Of a DNA stretch of 64,000 nucleotides, positions 1-8,807 are shown piece by piece; the stretch's first letter is position 1; each line of letters begins with the position of its first letter. The stretch spans positions 251,138-315,137 of the forward strand of contig JAEUMQ010000001.1 in NCBI GenBank assembly GCA_016791425.1, in the 5' to 3' direction. The notes under the pieces were generated by a model. It made no database searches, was not told where the DNA came from, and was given only the letters and a program-made list of their open reading frames with translations. Made by a program: the position numbers and the translations under genes. The DNA comes from Hyphomonadaceae bacterium. GTDB taxonomy: Bacteria; Pseudomonadota; Alphaproteobacteria; Caulobacterales; Aquidulcibacteraceae.

Positions 1-348
1 CCATCGACATGCTCGCCGCGCAGAAAGCTGAAATAGGCAAAGAGCGCGCGGCGGATGAAATCCTCGAAATCGCCGGCATCCTCGCGCGCGGCGCGCAGCA
101 TCGGGCGGAAGCGGCGCGCCCCGTCGTCGGCAAGCGCCTCGTACACTTCCTCCTTGGAGCGGAAATAATTGTAGAAGGTCCCCGACGCGAGCTCGGTGCC
201 GCGGATGATGTCGCGCACCGTTGAAGCTTCATAGCCGAGCTCGGCGAACACCCGCTTGGCGGCCTTGAGGATAGCGTCGCGATTCGCTGCCTTGGCGCGT
301 TCGCGCTTGCCGTCAGGCGTCGTCTCGGCGGCCGAGTCCTGCGTCATC
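1..348 (-). CDS. TetR/AcrR family transcriptional regulator, partial
   Basis: A DNA-binding repressor whose C-terminal ligand-binding domain lies outside the window. The 116 visible codons begin at an ATG (346-348) and read through base 1 without a stop. Residues about 18-65 form the TetR helix-turn-helix: a run of Arg/Lys/Ala, then AILKAAKRVFAELGYEAS, TVRDI and the GTFYNYFRSKEEV recognition segment. The start of the all-alpha regulatory domain follows. The likely target is an adjacent gene to the left of the window. The inducer cannot be predicted. Confidence 0.9.
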
Positions 349-377
349 CGCGGATGTTGCGGAAAGATGACGAAGTG

Positions 378-872
378 TCAATGTTCGCCGCCGGCCTCGG
401 ATGTCGGCGCAAGGACATAGGCGATCGTCACCCGCGCGCCGCCCTCCGCCGGCATGATCGAGATATCGACGCGCTCCGCCCCTCGTGCGGCTGCGAGCTG
501 CCGGATCGGGCCGTTGGCGGCGTCCGAAACCGCGCCGAACTCGCGTTGCAGCCGCCCCTTGTAGAAATCGCCGACCGCGCGCGGCGCCTGGTCGGTGCTG
601 AAGGTGACAAGCCCGCCCGGCTCGCCGGAGGGCGCGGTGGCTTGCGAGATCTCGATGGCGGCGCCGGGACGCAAAGGCGCATAGGCCGGCAGATTGAACG
701 GCGCGCTCAGCGGCGCCTGGGGCACGCCGTCATCGTCCGAGGGCGGAATGGCGTCCGGCAGCTCCTCTTCCTCGACCGGAGCCGGCGGCGTGTACTTCAC
801 CGCCGTCTCGCCGCAAGCCGCCGCCAGGCACGCAAGCATCGCCGCAATGAAGATTCCGGCGGTGCGCCTCAT
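378..872 (-). CDS. Hypothetical lipoprotein (164 aa)
   Basis: A predicted exported lipoprotein of unknown function. The ATG at 872 gives MRRTAGIFIAAMLACLAAAC, a short positive N-terminus, hydrophobic core and lipobox (LAAAC, Cys20). The next 30 residues are rich in Pro and acidic residues, a typical flexible tether. The C-terminal part (about residues 60-155) mixes beta-type stretches such as RVDISIMP and ARVTIAYVLAP and may be a small folded domain. A longer frame extends upstream but has no better signal. It lies 29 bp upstream of the TetR gene on the same strand. Confidence 0.7.
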   Translation of the reverse strand: MRRTAGIFIAAMLACLAAACGETAVKYTPPAPVEEEELPDAIPPSDDDGVPQAPLSAPFNLPAYAPLRPGAAIEISQATAPSGEPGGLVTFSTDQAPRAVGDFYKGRLQREFGAVSDAANGPIRQLAAARGAERVDISIMPAEGGARVTIAYVLAPTSEAGGEH

Positions 873-954
873 CCCATCCCCCACGCTTGGGCTGTTCTTA
901 GCGCATCCCGCGAGGCGCGCGAGGGGCGCCGCGCGCGTCCAATTTGCACAGCCT

Positions 955-3252
955 CTACCTGCGCAACCGCAGCCCGACGAGCGCCTCCATGACGTCGTCG
1001 GCGCCGGCGCGGTGGCCCGGATCGGCCCGATGCGCCAGCTCCGCGCGCGCCACCAGCGCGTCGCTCCGCCACAGCCAATAGCTGAGGCGCGTATCGAACT
1101 CCCGCCCGCTCGGAACCGCCGAGATCGCCGACGGCGCAAAGCGCAGATGCGCGCGCCCCCATTCGTCCGATTGCGGCAGCAGGGCGAAGAATGTGCCGTC
1201 CTCCACCCGCAGCGGCTGCGAGACTGAAAGCGTCAGCGCACCTGACGCGCCGGAGGCGGCGAACGCCGAGGGGATGGCGTTCACCCGGAGCGCGGCGGAG
1301 AATGCGCTGGTGATGAGCGGCGTGGCGCGCAGCCACTCGCCGCCTGACAGACTGGTGCGCCCGAACTCGCCCGCCAGCGCCGCCTGCACCGGTCCCCCGC
1401 CCGGCGACCACGACACCGACATGCCCGCGAACGTCGTCGCCGCATCCGGCGCCTCCCCCCAGATCGAGGTCCAGGTCGAGCCGAGCGCCGCGCCCTCCTC
1501 GCGCATGCCCCCGAGCGTGAACGCCGCCTGCGCCGGTCCGATCGTCTCCTCGTAGCGCACCGCTGACGCCATGCGCGTGCTCTCGCCGAATGTCGGCCCC
1601 AGCTGCGCCTGGCTCGATTGCGAGACGAACGAGAGTTGCCCGCTTCCCACCGGCCGCGACACCGATACCGCAAGGTCTGAGCCCGCGAACGCCAGGTGCG
1701 CGTTCGCATCGGCCCCGACCCGCGTCTCGTCATAGGCCGGCGTGTGCGCGCCCATAGCGATCCGCACGCCGTCGCCGAGCGCGGTCTCCGCGCGAAACGG
1801 CGTGTCGGGCTGTTCGTGCAGGCGCCGCGCGAGCGCTTGCGGCGGCGCCGGCTCCGCATCCGCGAAGCGCGCCGAGATCGGTCCGTCGTCGCCGTCCGTC
1901 TGGCGCCACAGCACCGGCGCCTGTTGCGCTGCGACGTCCGGCAGACCCGCGCTCAACCAGCTGCGCGCGAGCGAGACATCGAAGCTGCGGCCATAGGAAT
2001 CGAACGCCGTCGCCGCCCAGCCGCTCGAGCCGACGAGCGCGTCGCCAAGCGCGCCGCCGCTCAATCCGATCGGCGCGGCCGCGAGCGCATCCGCGCCCGA
2101 GGGGGTGGCCACCATGAGCGGTCCGACCGGCTGGAACGCGCGCGAGATGTCGAGGATGCCGCGCCCATAGAGCGCATCGGTTCCCGGCATGCCCGCGTCG
2201 CGCGCCGTCGTGAGCAGCAGATCGACGAGCTGCTGCGGCGTCAGCCCGGGCGACGCTTGCTTGAGCAGCGCCAGCGCGCCCGTGATGTGCGGCGATGCGT
2301 AGGACGTGCCCTGAATCTGGCAGAGATCGCTCGCCGATGCGTAGGGCGGCCCGCAGCGCTGGAAGTTCGGCACCGGACCGACCGGGCCGAAATCGGGAAC
2401 CACGATCTCCCAGCCCGGCGCCATCAGATAATACTGCGCCACTTGGCCGGGCGGGTTCGATTGCTGATTGGCGAGGCCGTTCTGGTTGAGCCCCCCGCCG
2501 ATGACGATAAGCCCGTTGCTCACGCTCGGATCGGTGGCGAGGAAGCCCGGATACGTCACCTCGCTCGCGGCCGATCCGTCGTTGCCGGCCGACACCACGA
2601 TGATCACGCCCGCCGCGGTGGCGTTGCGGATGGCGTTCACGAACGCCGGCGTCGTCGGCGTCGATGAGCCGAGCGAGAAATTGACGATATTGACCCCGTG
2701 CGCGACCGCATAATTGAGCGCGTTCGCAAGATCGCTTTCGCTGAACGAGCCCGCGCCGTTGTCCGCGCGCACCGCGAGCACGGTGGCGCCGAACGCGACG
2801 CCGACGGTCTGGCCGTTGTTGTAATTGCCGGCGATCAGCGATGCGAGCTCGCTGCCGTGCGAAAGCGATGTCGTGAGCGCGTTGCGGCCCGCGACTATGT
2901 CGGTCGAGTTGACGGTATCGACGCGGCCCGCAAGTTCCGGATGCGTTGGGTCGATCCCGTCGTCGATGACGCCGACGACCACGCCCTGCCCGGTATAGCC
3001 GCGTTGCCACGCGGCGCTGGCGTTGGTGTGCCCAACGCCCCAATTGGCCTTGTACTCGGCGGAATTCGGATCGGGATATCCGGTCGGCGGCGACGGCGGC
3101 GCCGGCGGAACGACTGGCGGCGGCGGCGAAGGCGGCGTGAAGAAGCTTGGCGTCATGGCGGTTCCACCGCCCCCGCCTCCGCCCGCGCATGCGCCCAGCG
3201 TCGCGGCGATCACCGCACTCAGCAGAACCCGCGCGGCAGTGAGCTGTCGCAT
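955..3252 (-). CDS. S8 family (subtilisin-like) serine peptidase with barrel-like C-terminal region
   Basis: A secreted or surface-associated serine endopeptidase of 765 aa. The N-terminus is a lipoprotein-type signal (LGAC, Cys22) followed by poly-Gly and a long Pro-rich linker to residue 60. The catalytic triad is intact: Asp97 in VIDDGID, His132 in SHGSELA, and Ser317 in GTSYASPHITGAL. The oxyanion Asn is in SAGNDGS. From about residue 370 to the end the sequence is a series of alternating short amphipathic strands (GDALVGSSGW, LSYWLWRSD, MEALVGLRLRR), resembling the C-terminal region of S8 autotransporters. The final residue is Arg, not the usual aromatic of a barrel protein, so the barrel assignment is tentative. 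Confidence 0.88.
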   Translation of the reverse strand: MRQLTAARVLLSAVIAATLGACAGGGGGGGTAMTPSFFTPPSPPPPVVPPAPPSPPTGYPDPNSAEYKANWGVGHTNASAAWQRGYTGQGVVVGVIDDGIDPTHPELAGRVDTVNSTDIVAGRNALTTSLSHGSELASLIAGNYNNGQTVGVAFGATVLAVRADNGAGSFSESDLANALNYAVAHGVNIVNFSLGSSTPTTPAFVNAIRNATAAGVIIVVSAGNDGSAASEVTYPGFLATDPSVSNGLIVIGGGLNQNGLANQQSNPPGQVAQYYLMAPGWEIVVPDFGPVGPVPNFQRCGPPYASASDLCQIQGTSYASPHITGALALLKQASPGLTPQQLVDLLLTTARDAGMPGTDALYGRGILDISRAFQPVGPLMVATPSGADALAAAPIGLSGGALGDALVGSSGWAATAFDSYGRSFDVSLARSWLSAGLPDVAAQQAPVLWRQTDGDDGPISARFADAEPAPPQALARRLHEQPDTPFRAETALGDGVRIAMGAHTPAYDETRVGADANAHLAFAGSDLAVSVSRPVGSGQLSFVSQSSQAQLGPTFGESTRMASAVRYEETIGPAQAAFTLGGMREEGAALGSTWTSIWGEAPDAATTFAGMSVSWSPGGGPVQAALAGEFGRTSLSGGEWLRATPLITSAFSAALRVNAIPSAFAASGASGALTLSVSQPLRVEDGTFFALLPQSDEWGRAHLRFAPSAISAVPSGREFDTRLSYWLWRSDALVARAELAHRADPGHRAGADDVMEALVGLRLRR

Positions 3253-3742
3253 GTTTCCCCCGCGGACGGCCTGGCGCGTCGGCCGACAAACGCCGCTGCA
3301 AAAGCGCGCGCGATATCCCTAGCCTCTTTCCACGATTCCTACGCGCTCCCAGCGCAGCGGCGCCGCCCCTTCGTTCGCAAGCGCGCACACCCCATCCGAG
3401 TGTCGCCGAGGCCTCCTGCAACCGGCGCCGTGGCGCGCGCCGGCGCATGTCAGTGGGTTGAAAAACGGCCGGAAAACCTCGCCCGCCGCGCGCTTCGGAC
3501 ATCTCCGGAGCGTGCCGGACGAGACCGCGATCGCGCGCCCGGCGAACCCCGCAGCAATTTTTCCGGGCCCGTTGTGGCGCCCGGATCACGGTCGCAAGAT
3601 GCGGATTTCCGGGGATATTTCGGATTGGCAATGTGCCGCCGAGCTTCCCCCCGCAGCCGAAGACACGATCGCCGCAGGCCGGAGCGCGCCCCAACGCCGG
3701 CCTTGAATGCGCCGCGCGCGCCGTCTAAGTAGCGCGCTCCTC
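3253..3742. other. Intergenic region with no recognised gene
   Basis: The 490 bp between the divergent subtilase gene and tRNA-Arg must carry the promoters of both. Short open frames exist, but their translations look like ordinary GC-rich random sequence (Arg/Pro/Ala-rich, no domain). I see no strong hairpin or repeat. Confidence 0.5.
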
Positions 3743-3819
3743 GCGCCCGTAGCTCAGCTGGATAGAGCACCAGACTACGAATCTGGGGGTCAGGAGTTCG
3801 AATCTCTTCGGGCGCGCCA
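3743..3819 (+). tRNA. tRNA-Arg (anticodon ACG)
   Basis: A 77-nt tRNA with encoded CCA. The acceptor arms GCGCCCG and CGGGCGC pair perfectly, followed by discriminator G and CCA. The D-arm is AGCTC...GAGC. The anticodon stem CCAGA/TCTGG encloses loop CTACGAA, giving anticodon ACG (reads CGU/CGC/CGA after inosine modification). The T-arm is AGGAG-TTCGAAT-CTCTT. It is a single isolated gene. Confidence 0.97.
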
Positions 3820-3844
3820 GGATTTCCGCATGCCGCCGCGCACC

Positions 3845-4750
3845 TCACGCGCGCCGCGGGGCCCCGCCCGCCGCGAGGCGCACGATCTCCGCCATCCCCG
3901 CCGCATAAAGCACGAGCGCCACGCCCGACACCTGCACCTTGTCCGCCAGTGCGAACGAGCGCGTCAGCGCCGCGCGCCGCACGCACCCCGCCGCTTCCCG
4001 CGACAGGATCCACGCCCATTCCGGCAGGCCGCGATGCGCCCGGTCGCGGCTCCAGCGTCCCCCGACGATCCGCACCGAGCGCGACACCTGCTCGCGCAAT
4101 TCCGTACGCGGAGGATGTCGCACGCGCATGCGCGGCGCGAAGCGCACTTTTTTCCCGGCTGCATGGATCCGGCGCGACAGCTCTGCATCGCCGACGGACT
4201 TCAGATCGTCGCGGAAGCCGCCATGCGCCAAGAGCGCCTCGCGCCGGCTCAGCCAGTTCGCCGTGACGCAAAAGCCTTCGGCCGCGTTGCGCTCCTGATT
4301 GAAGCCGCCGAACAGCCGGTCATAGCGCTCGCACGCGCTCGGCGTCGCGCTGTCGATGAACTCGATCGCGCCCGCGATGATCCCGGCCTCGGGATGCTCC
4401 AGCGCAGCCTCGACGCCGGCCGCGAGCCAGTCCGGCTCGGGCGCGCAATCGGCGTCGGTGAACGCGACATACTCCCCTGCAGCCGCACGCAGGCCCGCAT
4501 TGCGCGCGCGATAGGAGCTCGGCTCATCCTCGCGCAGCAGCGTCGCGAACGCGAACGTCGCCACGATCTCCGCCGTCCGGTCGCTCGAGCCGTTATCGAC
4601 GACCAGCACCTGCATGCGATCGCGCGGATAGGTCTGGCGCCCGATCGCCTCGAGGCAGCGGCCGATGACCGCCTCGCCGTTCCACACCGGCACCACGATG
4701 CTCACCAAAGGCGGCGCGCCAGCTTTCGAAAGATCCGCACTCTCGCCCAT
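3845..4750 (-). CDS. Family 2 glycosyltransferase (GT-A fold)
   Basis: Transfers a sugar from a nucleotide-sugar donor, probably in synthesis of a surface polysaccharide. The fold shows VSIVVPVWNGEAVIGRCLEAI at about residue 16, VLVVDNGSSDRT, the donor-binding segment and the metal-binding FTDADCAPE near residue 95. The C-terminus carries hydrophobic stretches. ATG 4750 was chosen because it lies just before the conserved beta-1 strand; an in-frame extension to 4837 adds only low-complexity sequence. The gene sits 109 bp downstream of the flippase gene on the same strand and marks the left end of the polysaccharide region. Confidence 0.88.
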   Translation of the reverse strand: MGESADLSKAGAPPLVSIVVPVWNGEAVIGRCLEAIGRQTYPRDRMQVLVVDNGSSDRTAEIVATFAFATLLREDEPSSYRARNAGLRAAAGEYVAFTDADCAPEPDWLAAGVEAALEHPEAGIIAGAIEFIDSATPSACERYDRLFGGFNQERNAAEGFCVTANWLSRREALLAHGGFRDDLKSVGDAELSRRIHAAGKKVRFAPRMRVRHPPRTELREQVSRSVRIVGGRWSRDRAHRGLPEWAWILSREAAGCVRRAALTRSFALADKVQVSGVALVLYAAGMAEIVRLAAGGAPRRA

Positions 4751-4859
4751 GGCCCCACGCCGAGCTCCGGCCGCGCTGCATTCGCGCGGCTCGGGAATTC
4801 TTGCCGCGACTATACACCCCGCGCGCGCTCGCGCCACAGGCGTGGGCCACAGGCGTCGG

Positions 4860-6356
4860 TCAGGCCGAGGAGGCGCGCGTGGCGGAGAATCCGCGCAGAC
4901 GTTTCACGAGGCCCCGCCAGCCTTCTCCCAGCAGCCGCCGCTTCTCCGGAAAGAGCGCCAGCACCGCCAGGTAAGCCGCGTAGCTCGCCGCCGTGCTCGC
5001 CGCGAGGCCGACGAGCCCAAGCGCCGGCCACGCCTGCTTCAGCCCCGCCAGCAGCGCCGCGCACGCCGCCAGCGCAGCGGCGTGCGGCGCAACCGAAGCG
5101 ATGAGGCCGCGCCGCCGCACCGGCCCCCTCCGCCCCGCCATCCACCACGCGAACGGCACGGTGAGCAGATAATTCCCGATCGCGTACCCCATCGCCACTC
5201 CGACCGGCCCCCAGGCCAGGCCCGCCGCGAACGACGCCACCGCGATCCCGGAGGTGACGATGCCGACGACGGCGAATTCCCTGCCCCGCCCCTGGCTGAC
5301 GAACAGCCAGCCCTGCGGCGTCGAATAGACCTGGTGCAGCGAGGTAAGGGACAGCCAGAAGAAGATCGGCGCCGCCGCCATCCATTGCGCGCCGAGCACG
5401 AGGCGGATCGCCGCCTCGTTGAAGATGCAGGCGACGACGAGCGGAGGATGCGTCGCGACCATGAGCGCGGTCGTCGCATCGAAATAGCGCTGCCGATAAA
5501 GCGCGGGAGTGTCCTGCAGACGCGCGAGCAGTGGAACCATCACCCGCGAGAACGGGCCGATCGCCTGCTGCAGCGGCGTGAGCATGAGCTTGTAGGCCCG
5601 ATCATAGAGCCCGAGCGGCCCCGCCCCGTGGACGCGCGCGATGAGCAGATTGTCGGCGTTGCGCGAGAGGAAGTTGAAGAGCTCGAACACCGAGAAGCCG
5701 GCGCCGAAGCCGAGCATGCGCTTCACCGTCGCGTCGAAGGTCGCGCGCCCGGGCAGCCAGCCGCTGAACGCAAGCGCGAGCGCGAACTGCACGAGCGTAT
5801 TGGCGCCCTGCATCACCACCAGCGCCCAATAGGAATGCGTCGCCGCCGCGAAGGCGACGCCGCTCGCCAGGCCCGCGATCCCCGCCGCGACGTCGATCGT
5901 CGCCATCTGGGCGAACTTGAGCCTTCGGTTGAGCAGGCCAATCGGCGTCAGCAGCGCCGCGCTCAGCACCGAGACGCCCGCGAACGCCCACAGGATCGCC
6001 TCGAGGCGCGGTTCGCCGAAGAAGTCCGCCGCCAACCGCGCCGAGAGCACGAGCCCGAGCGCCAGCGCGGCGCCGGCGCCGAGCATCACGTAGAAAAGCG
6101 CGTTCACATGCCCGCGCTCGATGGTCCGGTGCTGGATGAGCGCCTGGTTGATGCCGAGCGACTGGATGAGCCCGATGAGAGCCATAAGCGGCCCGGCCGT
6201 CGCCACGAGCCCGAAATCCACCGGCGTCAAGAGGCGCCCGAGGATCGCGGCCGAAGCGATGCTCATGAGCGCGCGCATGGCATAGGCCGAGCCCATCAGG
6301 AGCACCCAGCCTGCGGTCCGCCCGCGCGTCAGTTCCGACTTGTCGACATCTTCCAT
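4860..6356 (-). CDS. Lipopolysaccharide/oligosaccharide flippase (MOP superfamily)
   Basis: An inner-membrane translocase of 498 aa, expected to move lipid-linked saccharide units from cytoplasm to periplasm. It has about 12-14 hydrophobic helices, with the N-terminal pattern of the polysaccharide transport family (GWVLLMGSAYAMRALMSIAS, LLTPVDFGLVATAGPLMALI). The segment SRNADNLLIARVHGAGPLGLYDRAYKL is characteristic of Wzx/WzxC-like proteins. Start ATG 6356. It is divergent from the next glycosyltransferase gene, so the 6357-6466 interval must contain two promoters. Confidence 0.9.
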   Translation of the reverse strand: MEDVDKSELTRGRTAGWVLLMGSAYAMRALMSIASAAILGRLLTPVDFGLVATAGPLMALIGLIQSLGINQALIQHRTIERGHVNALFYVMLGAGAALALGLVLSARLAADFFGEPRLEAILWAFAGVSVLSAALLTPIGLLNRRLKFAQMATIDVAAGIAGLASGVAFAAATHSYWALVVMQGANTLVQFALALAFSGWLPGRATFDATVKRMLGFGAGFSVFELFNFLSRNADNLLIARVHGAGPLGLYDRAYKLMLTPLQQAIGPFSRVMVPLLARLQDTPALYRQRYFDATTALMVATHPPLVVACIFNEAAIRLVLGAQWMAAAPIFFWLSLTSLHQVYSTPQGWLFVSQGRGREFAVVGIVTSGIAVASFAAGLAWGPVGVAMGYAIGNYLLTVPFAWWMAGRRGPVRRRGLIASVAPHAAALAACAALLAGLKQAWPALGLVGLAASTAASYAAYLAVLALFPEKRRLLGEGWRGLVKRLRGFSATRASSA

Positions 6357-6466
6357 GGGCGGGAACGCTCCGGCACCATGCCCGCCGCGCGCCGCGTGAT
6401 CCAGCCTGATTTAAGGGCTGGGATCAGCTTGATTTCAGGCCGCTCTTGCCGGACTGCTGGGCCTTG

Positions 6467-7432
6467 ATGGCGAGTGTATGCGCTCTGGTCCTGACCTATA
6501 ACCGCCCGGAGCTTGCGGACGTCTGCCTGACCGCGCTCATGGGCCAGACCCGGCCGTGCGACCGCATCATCGTCCTGGACAATGCGAGCACGGAGGAAGC
6601 GCTCAGCGCGCTGCGCGCGCGATGGGCCGACCGCGTCGCCATCCATTCCCTGCCGCGCAATGTCGGCGCCGCCGGCGGCTATGCCGCAGGCATGCACCTC
6701 GCCTATCTGACGGGCGCCGACTTCGTCTTCACCCTGGATGACGACGTCGAGCTGGCGCCCGATGCGGTCGCGAACCTGCTGGAGGCGGAGGCCTTCCTCG
6801 CCGCCGAGAAGATTCCCGCGCCCTTCCTGGTCGCGGTCTCGCACACGACCGCTCCAAACGTGTTCGACCTCCCCGACATCGCGCTCGACGCGCCTTGGCC
6901 GCGCTTCCTCGACAAGGGCCTGCTGCCGCTGCGTCGCTCGCCCATTAACGCCATGCTCTTCCCGCGGAGCACGATCGCCCGGTACGGGCTGCCGCTCGCC
7001 GACATGTTCATCTGGGGCGAGGACACCGAATACACCATGCGCATCAGCCGCGACGCGCCCGGCTTTCTCGTCGGCGCCGCCAAGCAGCTCCACCACCGCG
7101 TAGTGGCCGGCAAGCTCGACATCCGCACCGAAACCAACCCCGCCCGCGTCCGCTATCATCGTTACCAGAAGCGCAACCTCATCTATGTGATGCGCAAGAA
7201 CGCCCGCCGCATCGCGCTGTTGCGCCAGGTCATGCGCGAGGCCGGGATCGTGCTTCAGCTCTGCGGCCGGGGACGCTTCGACCGCGCCTGGATCGCCGCT
7301 CGCGGCGTCGTCGAAGGCTTCTTCTTCTCGCCGCGGCCGCAAGCCGCCGACGCCCCGTTCGATTTCGCCGGCGTCCGCACCTTTGGCCCCGACGCCAGGG
7401 TCTCCCCGGCGCCTCATATAACGTCGGTATAA
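6467..7432 (+). CDS. Family 2 glycosyltransferase (rhamnosyl/galactofuranosyl type)
   Basis: A cytoplasmic GT-A glycosyltransferase of 321 aa. It starts MASVCALVLTYNRPELADVC, followed by IIVLDNAST, NVGAAGGYAAGMHLA and the donor/metal motif TLDDDVELAPDAV. The later WGEDTEYTMRI segment carries the probable catalytic Asp/Glu and is typical of GlfT2- and RfbF-like enzymes. ATG 6467 is preferred over an upstream TTG. The enzyme probably adds one residue of the repeat unit; the sugar cannot be read from sequence. Confidence 0.88.
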   Translation: MASVCALVLTYNRPELADVCLTALMGQTRPCDRIIVLDNASTEEALSALRARWADRVAIHSLPRNVGAAGGYAAGMHLAYLTGADFVFTLDDDVELAPDAVANLLEAEAFLAAEKIPAPFLVAVSHTTAPNVFDLPDIALDAPWPRFLDKGLLPLRRSPINAMLFPRSTIARYGLPLADMFIWGEDTEYTMRISRDAPGFLVGAAKQLHHRVVAGKLDIRTETNPARVRYHRYQKRNLIYVMRKNARRIALLRQVMREAGIVLQLCGRGRFDRAWIAARGVVEGFFFSPRPQAADAPFDFAGVRTFGPDARVSPAPHITSV

Positions 7433-7476
7433 CAAGGCACGGGACTTGCTCATTCGCTCTTGGGCCCAGCCCTCCC

Positions 7477-8658
7477 ATGGCGAATGTGATCTTTCCCTTT
7501 CTCGGTGGCGGCGTAGGCGGCAGCCACATTTCCGCATTCGGATTGGCGGACTCCCTTCAGCACGACTATGGCGTTAACTGCGTCGTCTTCTGCCGCGAAG
7601 GCACGCGCAGCGCCGAAGAAGCCGGCAAGCGCGGCTTCGAGCTTGTCTTCACCGGCGAGAAGGAAGCCCATATGCGGCATAATCCCTTCTACGACCTGGT
7701 GCGCCAGATTCCCCGTCTGCAAAGGCTTTCCCGCTTCCGCCGCGAGCCGACCATCGTGCACTGCCAGGATATCGGCGCCCTGCAATCCTGGGGACCGCCG
7801 GCCAAGGCGATGGGTTTGCCGGTGGTTTACCATCACCGTTCGATCAACCGCGCCGTGCTGCCGAACAAGATGGCGCTCGCCTTCGCCGACGCCGCCATCG
7901 CGATCTCCGAAAGCGCCAGGGAGAACCTCTCCTACGTTCCGGCGCGCAAGCTCACGCACATTGTCAATCCCTTCACCATGCAGAGCATCGATCAGCAGGC
8001 GGCGCGCAAGGCGCTGCTGTCCGAAATCGGTGCAAGCCCCGACGCCAGGCTGTACGGCTTCGTCGGCAATTACTGGCGCAGGAAGCGCCCCTTCTTCTTC
8101 TTGAACGTCTGCCGCGCCATCGCCCAGGAGGATCCGCGCGCGCGCTTCCTCCTCTTCGGCCGCGACGGCGAGATCACCGAGCTCGAGCTGCGCCGCCGCG
8201 CGCGCGTGCTCAATCTTGGCCGCCGCACGCACTTTCTTGGCTTCCGCACGCCTCCCGAGGCCAACATCGCCTCGCTCGACGTGCTTCTGGCCCCTGCGCT
8301 CAAGGAGCCGTTCGGCCGCACCCTGGTCGAGGCGCTGCTGCTCGGCGTGCCCTACATCGCCACCGACGACGCCGGCCATTCCGAGATCGCCAGCCGCTGG
8401 GGCGGCGGCGTGCTCTGCCCCGAGCAGGCCAACGCCGCCGAATTCGCCGCCGCCGCGCTCGCCGTCACGCGCGGCGAGGTGACCCCCGTCCTGTCCATGC
8501 GCCGCCGTTCTGAAGTCGCCGAACAATTGTCCGGCCGCGCCCACGCCCAGGCCGTGCTGAAGGTCTACCGCAAGGTCTCGCCGAAATTCGCCGCCGCCGT
8601 CGCCGCCGAGACGGGCCTGCGCACATTCGGCCAGAAGAAGATCAAAGAGAGCGCCTAA
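7477..8658 (+). CDS. Family 4 glycosyltransferase (GT-B fold)
   Basis: A 393-aa cytoplasmic glycosyltransferase of the two-Rossmann-domain type. The N-terminal domain begins MANVIFPFLGGGVGGSHIS, a glycine loop at the acceptor side. The C-terminal domain holds YGFVGNYWRRKRP, FLLFGRDGE and the E-x7-E signature EPFGRTLVEALLLGVPYIATD, which binds the nucleotide-sugar. It is 44 bp downstream of the preceding glycosyltransferase on the same strand, so the two are probably cotranscribed. Confidence 0.88.
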   Translation: MANVIFPFLGGGVGGSHISAFGLADSLQHDYGVNCVVFCREGTRSAEEAGKRGFELVFTGEKEAHMRHNPFYDLVRQIPRLQRLSRFRREPTIVHCQDIGALQSWGPPAKAMGLPVVYHHRSINRAVLPNKMALAFADAAIAISESARENLSYVPARKLTHIVNPFTMQSIDQQAARKALLSEIGASPDARLYGFVGNYWRRKRPFFFLNVCRAIAQEDPRARFLLFGRDGEITELELRRRARVLNLGRRTHFLGFRTPPEANIASLDVLLAPALKEPFGRTLVEALLLGVPYIATDDAGHSEIASRWGGGVLCPEQANAAEFAAAALAVTRGEVTPVLSMRRRSEVAEQLSGRAHAQAVLKVYRKVSPKFAAAVAAETGLRTFGQKKIKESA

Positions 8659-8807
8659 CCGCAGCGCGTTCGGCTCCGAGCTTTCGGCTCAGCGCATTTC
8701 TCGCCCCTCCCGAGCGATTGCCGCGCGCGCCAGGAGGCGCGCGCCGCGCACCACGCTTAATCCGCCGTCAATGGTAGAGGCGCTTCATCCGCCTGGGGAG
8801 CGTTCTT

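Noticed and set aside
3458..3706. Possible 82-aa gene upstream of tRNA-Arg
   Set aside because: No ribosome-binding site, no recognisable domain, and composition like flanking noncoding DNA.
3743..3819. tRNA-Arg as an attachment site for an integrated island
   Set aside because: No integrase and no repeated 3' tRNA end in the window; the polysaccharide genes next to it show no boundary repeat.
4665..6467. A 600-codon plus-strand frame opposite the flippase
   Set aside because: Arg/His/Glu-rich shadow translation without a recognisable protein.
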